Assembly (NCBI RefSeq): GCF_031846515.1
Contig: NZ_JAVRHO010000019.1
Coordinates: 25,920-89,919 of the forward strand
Source: Autumnicola lenta
GTDB taxonomy: Bacteria > Bacteroidota > Bacteroidia > Flavobacteriales > Flavobacteriaceae
Length of the DNA: 64,000 nucleotides
Reading direction: 5' to 3'
A model generated the notes under the pieces. It was given only the letters and a program-made list of their open reading frames with translations, did not search any database and was not told where the DNA came from. Shown piece by piece: positions 34,017-42,845 of the stretch (position 1 is its first letter; every line of letters starts with the position of its first letter). Made by a program: the position numbers and the translations under genes.

Positions 34017-35328
34017 AGGTATTTTCTTCTTCGGTGTAATTGTCATCCCAATCTTTCACATTCGGCTCACCCATTTTATCTACAGATTTTGCTACCATTA
34101 GAGATACGGCAGCATCACCGGTCACGTTCACCATCGTCCTGCACATATCCAGAGGACGGTCTACAGCAAAAATTAATGCAAGTCCTGCTTCAGGAATCCC
34201 TGCCTGAGCCAGCACGATAACCAGCATCACCATGCCTGCACCGGGCACTGCGGCAGAGCCTATAGATGCTAAAGTTGCCGTGGCTATAATTCCTAATTGA
34301 GCTCCCAAAGTAAGGTCCATTCCAAAGGCCTGTGCAATAAAAACTGCAGCTACGGCCTGATAGAGACTTGTACCATCCATATTAATTGTTGCACCAATCG
34401 GAAGAACAAAGCTTGTAACCTCTCTATGCACACCCATATGCTCCTCTACCCTTTCCATGGTTACAGGTAAAGTAGCCGCACTGGAACTGGTTGAAAAGGC
34501 TAAAAGCTGAGCGGGCGCAATTCCGTTAATAAAAAACGCCGGAGTATTTTTTGTGAAAATCCAAACCAAAAGCACATAGACTCCTATCATTAATGCCAGC
34601 CCTATTAGAACGGTTAAAGCATACATTGCCAGAGCCGCAAAAAGATCTGCACTTGGTGACTCCACTACCAAAGCAGCCAGTAAAGCAAAGACCCCATAAG
34701 GAGCGGCAAGCATAATGAGATCGATCATTTTAAGAATAACCTCATTAAATCCATCGAAAAAATCTTTAACCGGCTTGGCTGTTTTTTCAGGTATTAGAAT
34801 TAATCCTATTGCAAAGAAAATAGCAAAAAATATTACCTGCAGCATATTGGCGTTGTCGCCGGCAGCAGCAAAAATGTTGCTCGGCACAAGGTCTTCCAGG
34901 GCTTGTAAAGGTCCTGCTTCTTTTTGCTTTGCTGCGTTTAACTGTACTCCAGAGGCATCCCCTTCATAACTTGTAAGCAAATCCTGTCGTGTATCTTCAG
35001 AAATGGAGCTTCCGGGTTTTATGAGGTTTACCATTCCCAAACCTATGGAAACCGCTATGACTGTTGTGATAATATAGGTAACTATAGTTCTTGTTCCCAT
35101 CTTGGAAAGCTTGGAAATATCTTTTAGATCTGATATTCCTTTAATAAGCGATGCCAGAATAAGCGGTACTGCAATTAACTTAAGAGCATTTATAAAAATG
35201 TTTCCGAAAGGTTTGATCCAGTCGCTTACAAATTCTGCTCCCCAGCTAAAATTGGTTAATATTAATGCAAAGACGACTCCCGCAGCCATTCCCAATAATA
35301 TCTGCCAATGCAGTGCAAGTTTCTTCAT
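34000..35328 (-). CDS. Dicarboxylate/amino acid:cation symporter (DAACS family)
   Basis: The 442-residue membrane protein has about eight membrane segments plus hairpin loops. LLAFSTSSSAATLPVTMERV is the serine-rich HP1 tip and GATINMDGTSLYQ contains the NMDGT Na/substrate site. Such carriers take up glutamate, aspartate or C4-dicarboxylates with Na+ or H+. The C-terminus is charged (KDWDDNYTEEENTSSPKI). It ends inside the 3' end of the DCC gene and lies 24 bp after aroC on the same strand. Confidence 0.92.
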   Translation of the reverse strand: MKKLALHWQILLGMAAGVVFALILTNFSWGAEFVSDWIKPFGNIFINALKLIAVPLILASLIKGISDLKDISKLSKMGTRTIVTYIITTVIAVSIGLGMVNLIKPGSSISEDTRQDLLTSYEGDASGVQLNAAKQKEAGPLQALEDLVPSNIFAAAGDNANMLQVIFFAIFFAIGLILIPEKTAKPVKDFFDGFNEVILKMIDLIMLAAPYGVFALLAALVVESPSADLFAALAMYALTVLIGLALMIGVYVLLVWIFTKNTPAFFINGIAPAQLLAFSTSSSAATLPVTMERVEEHMGVHREVTSFVLPIGATINMDGTSLYQAVAAVFIAQAFGMDLTLGAQLGIIATATLASIGSAAVPGAGMVMLVIVLAQAGIPEAGLALIFAVDRPLDMCRTMVNVTGDAAVSLMVAKSVDKMGEPNVKDWDDNYTEEENTSSPKI

Positions 35329-35352
35329 AGTAGCGCTATTTCAAAAATAGAA

Positions 35353-36417
35353 TTATAGTTTTGATGTCTTGTTCTGAAGCAGATAATCTACAATAACTAA
35401 TGCAGCCATTGCTTCCACTATCGGTACAGCCCTTGGCACCACGCATGGATCATGTCTTCCTTTTCCCTGCATTTCCACAGATTCACCTTGTGCATTAATC
35501 GTTTCCTGATTTTGCATTATAGTTGCGACAGGCTTAAAAGCTACATTAAAGTAGATGTCCATTCCATTAGAAATACCACCCTGTATACCTCCGCTAAGAT
35601 TGGTTCTCGTAGAGCCGTCATTATTGAAAATGTCGTTGTGTTGGCTCCCTTTCATTTTTGTACCTTCAAATCCGCTGCCATACTCAAAACCTTTTACAGC
35701 GTTTATGGAAAGCATGGCCTTTCCCAGTTCTGCATGCAATTTGTCAAATACAGGTTCTCCCAGCCCTTTCGGAACGTTCTTAATTACACATTGCACCGTT
35801 CCTCCCACAGTATCCCCTTCTGCACGAATTTCTTTAATATAAGATTCCATTTTCTCTGCAGTTGCGGTATCTGGACATCTCACGGGATTAGTTTCAATCA
35901 CGCTAAAATCTAGTTCTTTATGATTTTTATGGAGTTCAATTTCTCCCACAGAAGCGGTATATGCAGTAATTTTAATATCAGATAATATTTGTTTTGCAAG
36001 TGCACCGGCCACAACCCTGCAGGCCGTTTCACGAGCAGAGGATCTTCCGCCCCCGCGGTAGTCCCTTACACCGTATTTCTCATCGTAGGTATAATCTGCG
36101 TGAGAAGGTCTGTAAGTGTCTTTTATATGCGAATAATCTTTCGATTTCTGATTAGCATTTTTAATAACAAAACCAATTGGTGTACCTGTTGTCTGTTCTT
36201 CAAAAATCCCCGAAAGAAATTCTACCGTATCCGGTTCCTTTCTTTGGGTAACAATCGCCGACTGTCCCGGGCGACGGCGGTTCAATTCATTCTGAATTTT
36301 TTCTAAATCGAGTTTTAGTCCGGCCGGACAGCCATCTATAACTCCTCCAATTGCCTGCCCGTGTGACTCTCCAAAAGTGGTAAGTCTAAAAAGTTTTCCG
36401 AAGGAATTCCCCGCCAT
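35353..36417 (-). CDS. aroC: Chorismate synthase
   Basis: The enzyme makes chorismate from EPSP with reduced FMN, the last step of the shikimate pathway. The start at 36417 (MAGNSFGKLFRLTTFGESHG) matches the conserved family N-terminus; an in-frame ATG 18 bp upstream is less likely. Further signatures are GVRDYRGGGRSSARETACRV and GVIDGCPAGL. At 354 residues the length is normal. A -7 box lies 16 bp upstream on the minus strand. Confidence 0.97.
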   Translation of the reverse strand: MAGNSFGKLFRLTTFGESHGQAIGGVIDGCPAGLKLDLEKIQNELNRRRPGQSAIVTQRKEPDTVEFLSGIFEEQTTGTPIGFVIKNANQKSKDYSHIKDTYRPSHADYTYDEKYGVRDYRGGGRSSARETACRVVAGALAKQILSDIKITAYTASVGEIELHKNHKELDFSVIETNPVRCPDTATAEKMESYIKEIRAEGDTVGGTVQCVIKNVPKGLGEPVFDKLHAELGKAMLSINAVKGFEYGSGFEGTKMKGSQHNDIFNNDGSTRTNLSGGIQGGISNGMDIYFNVAFKPVATIMQNQETINAQGESVEMQGKGRHDPCVVPRAVPIVEAMAALVIVDYLLQNKTSKL

Positions 36418-36432
36418 AGTTGTGATTTTGAA

Positions 36433-36440
36433 CAAATGTA
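36433..36440 (-). promoter_or_regulatory. -7 promoter box of aroC
   Basis: On the minus strand the sequence reads TACATTTG, a TAnnTTTG box just upstream of the preferred aroC ATG. If used, it excludes the upstream ATG at 36435 as start, since that codon overlaps the box. Confidence 0.5.
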
Positions 36441-36595
36441 ATTTTTTAGCCCCACTTTTGAAAGGCTAATTTCAATTAATCTTCACATAATACAGAGGGC
36501 AACTTTTTAAAGTATAGGTAATATTTTCGTAATTACCTGCTAAAGCTTTTTAAAAAATAAGGCCTGAAATTTAGAAAATATTAAATCTGAAAATA

Positions 36596-37426
36596 TTGCC
36601 ACAAAAGAGAAAGCTTGATATTGTAGTTATTTCTGATGTGCATCTTGGCACCTTTGGATGTCAAGCTACAGAGCTCTGTGACTATCTGGACAGCATTCAT
36701 CCTGAAAAATTAATCCTGAATGGCGATATTATTGACATCTGGCAATTTCGAAAAAGCTATTTTCCAAAAGCTCACCTGGAAGTAATTAAGAAAATTATCG
36801 ATTTAAGTAGTCAGGGTACTGAAGTTATTTATATCACCGGAAATCATGATGACATGTTAAGAAAGTTCAGTGATACAAAACTTGGTGGATTTAGTGTCGT
36901 AGATAAACTGGTGCTTGATCTTAATGGCAAAAAAGCCTGGTTTTTCCATGGAGATGTATTTGATGTTTCCATAAAGCACGCTAAATGGCTTGCAAAATTT
37001 GGAGGCTGGGGATACGATTTGCTCATTCGATTTAACAGCGTTCTCAACTGGACCTTAGTGAAAATGGGCAAAAAGAAGTACTCACTTTCCGGTAAGATAA
37101 AAAACAGCGTAAAAACTGCTGTAAAATCAGTTCATGATTTTGAAAAAACAGCTGCCGATCTGGCTATTGAAAATAATTACAAATTCGTGATCTGCGGTCA
37201 CATTCATCAACCCAAAATTATTAGAAAAACCAATGAAAAAGGCACCTGTCTCTATTTAAATTCCGGCGACTGGATCGAAAATTTAACTGCGCTGGAATAC
37301 AAAAACAAACGTTGGGAACTTTTTCATTATAAATATCCTCAAAAGCAACAAAAAGAGAATAAAATTTTCCCTTTAACCGCTATCACTATTTCCATCCGGA
37401 ATCAGAAAGACCGCAGAAAAAGGTAA
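36596..37426 (+). CDS. Metallophosphoesterase, LpxH-like (UDP-2,3-diacylglucosamine diphosphatase family)
   Basis: The 276-residue protein has the calcineurin-like motifs VVISDVHLG, LNGDIIDIW, YITGNHDD, FFHGDVFD and ICGHIHQPKI. The LpxH/LpxI-type enzyme hydrolyses UDP-2,3-diacylglucosamine in lipid A synthesis; the assignment to that reaction is likely but not certain. No ATG exists: the frame offers TTG at 36596 or, nine bases upstream, CTG at 36587 (followed by KILPQKRK). The C-terminal tail is basic (RNQKDRRKR), suiting membrane association. Confidence 0.82.
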   Translation: MPQKRKLDIVVISDVHLGTFGCQATELCDYLDSIHPEKLILNGDIIDIWQFRKSYFPKAHLEVIKKIIDLSSQGTEVIYITGNHDDMLRKFSDTKLGGFSVVDKLVLDLNGKKAWFFHGDVFDVSIKHAKWLAKFGGWGYDLLIRFNSVLNWTLVKMGKKKYSLSGKIKNSVKTAVKSVHDFEKTAADLAIENNYKFVICGHIHQPKIIRKTNEKGTCLYLNSGDWIENLTALEYKNKRWELFHYKYPQKQQKENKIFPLTAITISIRNQKDRRKR

Positions 37427-37443
37427 GATTCTATTGAGAGTTA

Positions 37444-37821
37444 CTAACTATCAGTATTTGCTTTTGTCTTTAAAACACTATCTATTCTGGAAAGAAGCAT
37501 TTCCATATCAAAGGGTTTGGAAATAAAGTCCACAGCACCGGCTTCCTTACAGGTCTCTGCTGCATTATGCAATGCAGACATCATTATAACCGGGACCTGT
37601 GCAACTTCCTCATCTTTTTTTAATGCTGAACATACTTCGGTTCCATCCACACCAGAAATCAACTTGTCCAGTAGCACCAGATCAATATCGTTATCAATAA
37701 TATTTTCCCTGGTCTCCAATGGCTTCTGTGAAAGGGTTACCTCGTGATCCTTAAATTCAAGAATATCCTTAATCATGTTACCTATAGAGGCATCGTCATC
37801 CACTATTAAAATTTTTGCCAT
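37444..37821 (-). CDS. Single-domain response regulator
   Basis: The 125-residue protein is a bare receiver domain: ILIVDDD (acidic pocket), LVLLDKLISG with phospho-acceptor Asp52, VIMMSALHN and FISKPFDME with the conserved Lys. There is no output domain, so it must act through protein partners, for example in a phosphorelay. It converges with the metallophosphoesterase gene at 17 bp. No kinase is adjacent. Confidence 0.9.
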   Translation of the reverse strand: MAKILIVDDDASIGNMIKDILEFKDHEVTLSQKPLETRENIIDNDIDLVLLDKLISGVDGTEVCSALKKDEEVAQVPVIMMSALHNAAETCKEAGAVDFISKPFDMEMLLSRIDSVLKTKANTDS

Positions 37822-37971
37822 TTAGTATTTGTTTATACAAGCTAACTTTTAAATAAATCCGGAGCACTGGTGGGTTGGCTTTAGCTTTTATTCCCTCCCA
37901 AAGTCAATTAAAAAAAACTTGCAGCCAATATAGTATTAATTTCAAAGAAATTTTCAACTATGTAAACAATT

Positions 37972-40890
37972 CTATTTAAGAGCATCTCTCAGGATGCTTA
38001 CAGGATGCCGGGCATTTCTCTGCGTCCCATCCTTTATTTGATGCCTGCAACTTGTACCGTTTGCCGCAATTAGAGTATCTTCTGATGCCTTCCTTACGGC
38101 TGGGAATAAAGTTTGCTCCCCAATATTCATACTTACCTCATAATGTTCTTCTTCATAACCAAAAGAACCTGCCATTCCACAGCATCCGGATGGGATAAGA
38201 GTTACCTTATAATTTTCCGGAAGATTTAAAACTGTAAAAGTGACTGAAGTATTAGAAAGAGCCTTCTGGTGACAATGCCCGTGTATTTTTATCTTTTTTT
38301 CTTCTGAAGTAAAAGAAGATGCTCTGATATTACCTAAAGCTATTTCTTTTTTCAAAAATTCCTCAATTAACAGGCAATTTGGTGCTAATTTTTCTGCATC
38401 AGCTTTATTATTTGCCATACGAAGATACTCATCCCTAAAACTTAAAATTGCAGAGGGCTCTATACCTATAAGAGGGGTTTCTTCTGAAATTAAATTTTTA
38501 AATATGTCAATATTTTTATTTGCCAGAAGTTTCGCTTCATCAAGAAAACCTTTAGAGAAATGACTGCGACCACTTTCTTCGTGCTCTATGATCTCCACCT
38601 GGTACTTTAACCTGCTCAGCAATTCCAGGGCATCTATGCCTACTTCTGCATCCAGGTAATTAGTAAATTCATCATTAAAAAAATAAACTGTTTTTAAAGG
38701 ATTTTCTGCTCTTAAGCGTTCCTTGTTTATTTTATAATATTCTGCAACGGTCTGCTTAGAAAGATTAGGTAAACTTCGTTCTTTAGCAATACCAAAAGAC
38801 TTTTTTGCTAATCCTGAAGTAAAAGCATTTTTAAAGAAGAAATTTGTAATACCGGGAAGTTTAGAACCTAATTTATTCATCTTGCCATTATTTACAAACA
38901 ACTTGTTTCGTCTTGAAAAACCGTTTGCTTTTTGGTATTGATATTGAAATTCTGCTTTTAAAGCAGCTACATCTACGCTGGAAGGACATTCGCTTTTACA
39001 ACCTTTACAACTTATACAAAGATCAAATACTTCTTTTAACTCAGAATGATCAAATCTATTCTGCTTTTCCGAATTGGTCAGAAATTCCCGTAACCCGTTT
39101 GCTCTTGCCCGGGTGGTATCTTTTTCATTTTTTGTAGCACGATAACTTGGGCACATAGTACCACCAGATTCCGCAGACTTTCTACAATCCCCACTACCGT
39201 TACACTTCTCTGCCATCCTCAGAATCCCTTCGGTTTCAGAAAAATCCATTAGTGTTTCCACTTCAGGTTCTTTTCTGTCCACCACATAACGAAATGAGGT
39301 GTCCATTGGTGGTGCATCGATTATTTTCCCCGGATTAAAAATGTTGTGAGGATCAAAAACTGATTTTACATCTTTCAGGATCTGGTAATTTTTAGAGCCT
39401 ATCATATATTCTATAAACTCTGCACGTACTCTACCGTCACCATGCTCCCCACTCATGGATCCATTGTATTTTTTTACCAATTTCGCCACATCTTCAGTAA
39501 TACTTCTAAAGAGCTTTACGTCCTCAGATTTTTTGATATTTAGAATTGGCCTTAAATGGAGTTCTCCTGCTCCGGCATGTGCATAATAAACTGCGGCTTG
39601 TTTGTACTTTTTCATGACCTGGCTAAACTCCAGAATATAATCTGCAAGATAAGGTAAAGCTACTGCAGTATCTTCTATACAGGCCACGGCCTTACTGTCT
39701 CCCACGATATTACCAAGTAACCCCAATCCTGCCTTTCGCAATTCCAGCGCCAGCTCTATCTGCTCATCCATCAAAACGGGAAAAGCATAACCTAAATCAG
39801 AACTCCGCAGCGATTCCAGAAGCTCCTGTGTTTGTTGCTGAAGTTCTTCCTGACTATTTGCTCTTAGTTCAAGCATAAGAATAGCCTGAGGATCACCCTC
39901 AATAAAGAATCGGTTTTCTTTGTATTTCAGATTCTGTTTAGTACAATCCAGGATGGTTTTGTCCATCATTTCACAGGTGAAAAGCGGATGTTTCATAGCC
40001 GGCACAACAGCCTGCAAACATGCTTCTATAGAAGTATAATGAGCGGCAATCATAGAGGACTTAGGTGGAGGTAACCTGTCGAGTTGCAAAGTAACTTCTG
40101 TGGTAAAAGCTAAAGTCCCTTCACTTCCTGACAGGAGATTACATAAGTCCAACTTCTTTGTGGAAGTATTATCGAATACTTCAGAATATACCAGATCATC
40201 AATTGCATACCCGGTATTACGGCGGTGCATTTCCTGAGGCGGAAACTTATCTTTTATCTCCTTTCTATTTTCTTCTGAATTCAATTTGGCTTCTACTTCC
40301 CTGTAAATTTTTCCTTCAAGGTTTTCAAGCTGCAGCTTTTCCTGAAATTCTTTTTTTGAAATAGCCCGGAATTCTACCTTGCTCCCATCACTCAGGAGGG
40401 TTTGGAGAGAAACAACTTTTTCCCTGGTTGTGCCGTATTTAATTGAAGTAGTTCCACTGGAATTATTTCCAACCATTCCTCCTATCATACAGCGGTTTGA
40501 CGTAGAAGTATTAGGACCAAAAAACAGTCCGTGTTCCTTGAGGATACGGTTTAGGTCATCTCGAATTACTCCAGGCTGAAGTCGTACTGTCTTGTCCTGC
40601 GTATTTATTTCATAAATAGTTGTGAAATATTTAGAAACATCTACAACAATCCCCGTTCCCACACATTGGCCGGCAAGAGAGGTTCCTGCAGTTCTCGGGA
40701 TTAAAGATGTTTGATTTTCTGTTGCAAATTTTATAAGCAGCTTAAGATCTTCTTCATTCTTAGGATAACATACTGCCAACGGGAGTTCTCTGTATACTGA
40801 TGCATCTGTGGCATAGATTGAGCGCCACAGGTCATCGTAAAATAAATCCCCTTCTAAATCTACAGATAATTTTCTTAGTTCTTCCTTCAT
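37972..40890 (-). CDS. FAD-linked and Fe-S oxidoreductase (glycolate/D-lactate dehydrogenase-like, YdiJ type)
   Basis: The 972-residue protein fuses an FAD_binding_4 domain (TSLIPRTAGTSLAGQCVG, IGGMVGNNSSGTTSIKYG), an FAD-oxidase C domain (MSGEHGDGRVRAEFIEYMIG, FDPHNIFNPGK), a 4Fe-4S part (CNGSGDCRK, CISCKGCKSECPSSVDV) and a CCG Fe-S domain at the end (HGHCHQKAL, PSGCCGMAGSFGYE). It oxidises a 2-hydroxy acid and passes electrons to the quinone pool or another acceptor. D-lactate or D-2-hydroxyglutarate are candidate substrates. It is transcribed alone. Confidence 0.9.
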   Translation of the reverse strand: MKEELRKLSVDLEGDLFYDDLWRSIYATDASVYRELPLAVCYPKNEEDLKLLIKFATENQTSLIPRTAGTSLAGQCVGTGIVVDVSKYFTTIYEINTQDKTVRLQPGVIRDDLNRILKEHGLFFGPNTSTSNRCMIGGMVGNNSSGTTSIKYGTTREKVVSLQTLLSDGSKVEFRAISKKEFQEKLQLENLEGKIYREVEAKLNSEENRKEIKDKFPPQEMHRRNTGYAIDDLVYSEVFDNTSTKKLDLCNLLSGSEGTLAFTTEVTLQLDRLPPPKSSMIAAHYTSIEACLQAVVPAMKHPLFTCEMMDKTILDCTKQNLKYKENRFFIEGDPQAILMLELRANSQEELQQQTQELLESLRSSDLGYAFPVLMDEQIELALELRKAGLGLLGNIVGDSKAVACIEDTAVALPYLADYILEFSQVMKKYKQAAVYYAHAGAGELHLRPILNIKKSEDVKLFRSITEDVAKLVKKYNGSMSGEHGDGRVRAEFIEYMIGSKNYQILKDVKSVFDPHNIFNPGKIIDAPPMDTSFRYVVDRKEPEVETLMDFSETEGILRMAEKCNGSGDCRKSAESGGTMCPSYRATKNEKDTTRARANGLREFLTNSEKQNRFDHSELKEVFDLCISCKGCKSECPSSVDVAALKAEFQYQYQKANGFSRRNKLFVNNGKMNKLGSKLPGITNFFFKNAFTSGLAKKSFGIAKERSLPNLSKQTVAEYYKINKERLRAENPLKTVYFFNDEFTNYLDAEVGIDALELLSRLKYQVEIIEHEESGRSHFSKGFLDEAKLLANKNIDIFKNLISEETPLIGIEPSAILSFRDEYLRMANNKADAEKLAPNCLLIEEFLKKEIALGNIRASSFTSEEKKIKIHGHCHQKALSNTSVTFTVLNLPENYKVTLIPSGCCGMAGSFGYEEEHYEVSMNIGEQTLFPAVRKASEDTLIAANGTSCRHQIKDGTQRNARHPVSILRDALK

Positions 40891-40998
40891 AATAAAAGAT
40901 GCTAAAATACGTTTTTTACTGTGATTGGCTTAACAGTGTATTAAAGAAAATTAACAATAGATTGGGGAATGTAGGTATTTTCGTTTTACAGTAACGAT

Positions 40999-41006
40999 TA
41001 CATTTG
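40999..41006 (+). promoter_or_regulatory. -7 promoter box of the porin-like gene
   Basis: TACATTTG is a full TAnnTTTG box 28 bp before the ATG at 41035. Confidence 0.55.
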
Positions 41007-41034
41007 CTTCTTAAATCAGAAAATTTAAAGAAAA

Positions 41035-41523
41035 ATGAAAAAGTTCTTTTTACTGGCAGCACTTACAATAGGTGCAGCATTTACAGGCGTGAAAGCTCAG
41101 GAAATTGCAGACAATGCCATAGGTCTTCGACTTGGCGGAGGAAGTGGTTATGGAGCTGAAGTTTCTTACCAAAAAGCAACAGGTTCTAACAACCGCTTAG
41201 AATTTGATCTTGGCTGGAGGAATGATAATAGCTTTGATGCCTTTAAACTGGTAGGCCTCTATCAATGGTTATGGAACCTGGATGGTGGTTTTAACTGGTA
41301 TGCAGGTGCAGGTGCAGGTGTTGGTAGTGTTAATGACAAAAGAGGTGGAGATTACAACGACGGTGCTTTTCTATTAGTAGCCGGAAACCTGGGTATTGAA
41401 TATAACTTTGATATACCACTACTTCTATCTCTGGATTTACGTCCTGAAATAGGTTTTAATGACTACGATGTGGTAGATGGATTTTCACCAGATATTGCAC
41501 TGGGCGTAAGATATCAGTTCTAG
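41035..41523 (+). CDS. Small outer membrane beta-barrel protein
   Basis: A signal peptide (MKKFFLLAALTIGAAFTGVKAQ) leads into amphipathic strands (NAIGLRLGGGSGYGAEVSYQ, NRLEFDLGWRN, AGNLGIEYNFDIP) and an aromatic end VRYQF. At 162 residues it is an eight-strand size barrel. It has its own -7 box and a strong terminator. Function unknown. Confidence 0.85.
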   Translation: MKKFFLLAALTIGAAFTGVKAQEIADNAIGLRLGGGSGYGAEVSYQKATGSNNRLEFDLGWRNDNSFDAFKLVGLYQWLWNLDGGFNWYAGAGAGVGSVNDKRGGDYNDGAFLLVAGNLGIEYNFDIPLLLSLDLRPEIGFNDYDVVDGFSPDIALGVRYQF

Positions 41524-41544
41524 ATCAGTCAGCGGGTATAAAAT

Positions 41545-41578
41545 AAAAAAGTGGGAAATAATTATTTCCCACTTTTTT
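41545..41578. terminator. Bidirectional terminator between the barrel gene and bshA
   Basis: A 15-bp stem (left arm AAAAAAGTGGGAAAT at 41545-41559, right arm 41564-41578, loop AATT) with A- and T-runs on both sides follows the barrel gene by 21 bp and precedes the end of bshA. Confidence 0.9.
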
Positions 41579-41633
41579 TATGCTTTGACTTCAGTTGAAA
41601 AACCATTGAAATTCTATAACATAGAGGTTTTTC

Positions 41634-42785
41634 CTAACTTGCTTCAGTAGAAACCTTTGTTTTCTCAAGAAGGCTTTGATAAAGTGCTTCGTACTGCGGA
41701 ACAATTTTTTGTATATCGAACTTCTGTGATTCACGGCGTGCATTTTCCTTGAACTGATCCAGTTTTTCTTCATCTGATAAAAGAGAAATTGCATCTTCTG
41801 ACATCTTCTGTATATCACCAACATCATTTAAATATCCGGTTACCCCATGAATATTTACTTCAGGCAAGCCTCCGGTATTTGTAGAAATCACCGGAACACT
41901 GTTTACCATAGCTTCTAACGCTGCCAGTCCAAAACTTTCTTTTTCTGAAGGAAGCAGAAATAAATCTGAAAAACAAAGGATTTTATCTATCTCATGGCTC
42001 TCTCCCAGGAACATTACCTTATCCAGTATCCCCAGTTCTTTCACCAATTCTTCTGCTGTTTCTTTTTCAGGACCTTCCCCCACCATCATAAGCCGGGATT
42101 TCACCTTCTTCTGAATTTCGAAGAAAATTTTAATCACATCGTCTATGCGTTTCACTTTTCTGAAGTTACTAATGTGGGTGACGATCTTTTCATCTTCCAA
42201 AGCCATCATTTCGCGCTGACAGTCGGTAAACGTTTTTCGCTTATATTTAGTAACATCTATAAAGTTAGGAACTACTTGTATCTCTTTGGTAATTTCAAAG
42301 GACTTAAGAGTATCTTCTTTAAGGCTTTGAGAAACTGAAGTAACAACATCGCTATTGTTTATACTGAATTTTACGGCAGGCTTATAAAAAGGATGCCTTC
42401 CTACCAAAGTTATATCGGTGCCGTGAAGCGTTGTGACCATAGGAATGAAAATTCCTTCCTCCTCCAGCATTTTTTTAGCCATGTATCCGGCATAAGCATG
42501 CGGAATTGCATAATGGACATGCAAAAGTTCTATTTTATGGAGTTTTACCATATTTACAAGCTTGCTGCTTAGCGCCAGCTCATAAGGCTGATAATGAAAC
42601 AGGGGATATTCCGGTACATGTACCTCATGAAACCTTACATTGCTGGAAAGCTGATCCAGCCTTACAGGTTGTTTGTAAGTGATAAAGTGTATCTCGTGTC
42701 CCCTTCGCGAAAGTGCAAGTCCCAGTTCTGTAGCGACTACTCCACTCCCCCCAAATGTGGGGTAACAAACAATAGCAATTCTCAT
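41634..42785 (-). CDS. bshA: N-acetyl-alpha-D-glucosaminyl L-malate synthase
   Basis: The 383-residue GT4 glycosyltransferase makes GlcNAc-malate from UDP-GlcNAc and L-malate, the first step of bacillithiol synthesis. Signatures are IAIVCYPTFGGSGVVATELG, HVHYAIPHAYAGYMAKKML and LPSEKESFGLAALEAM with EVN as the UDP-sugar site. Length is normal. Bacillithiol as the main low-molecular-weight thiol fits Bacteroidota. Confidence 0.95.
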   Translation of the reverse strand: MRIAIVCYPTFGGSGVVATELGLALSRRGHEIHFITYKQPVRLDQLSSNVRFHEVHVPEYPLFHYQPYELALSSKLVNMVKLHKIELLHVHYAIPHAYAGYMAKKMLEEEGIFIPMVTTLHGTDITLVGRHPFYKPAVKFSINNSDVVTSVSQSLKEDTLKSFEITKEIQVVPNFIDVTKYKRKTFTDCQREMMALEDEKIVTHISNFRKVKRIDDVIKIFFEIQKKVKSRLMMVGEGPEKETAEELVKELGILDKVMFLGESHEIDKILCFSDLFLLPSEKESFGLAALEAMVNSVPVISTNTGGLPEVNIHGVTGYLNDVGDIQKMSEDAISLLSDEEKLDQFKENARRESQKFDIQKIVPQYEALYQSLLEKTKVSTEAS

Positions 42786-42845
42786 TGATTCTTCTTTAAT
42801 AAAAGGCCTCTCTAAAAAGCCAGTTTTCGCTAATTTTTTGTCTTA

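Noticed and set aside
35452..35913. 153-codon plus-strand frame
   Set aside because: It lies fully antisense to aroC, whose protein is strongly conserved.
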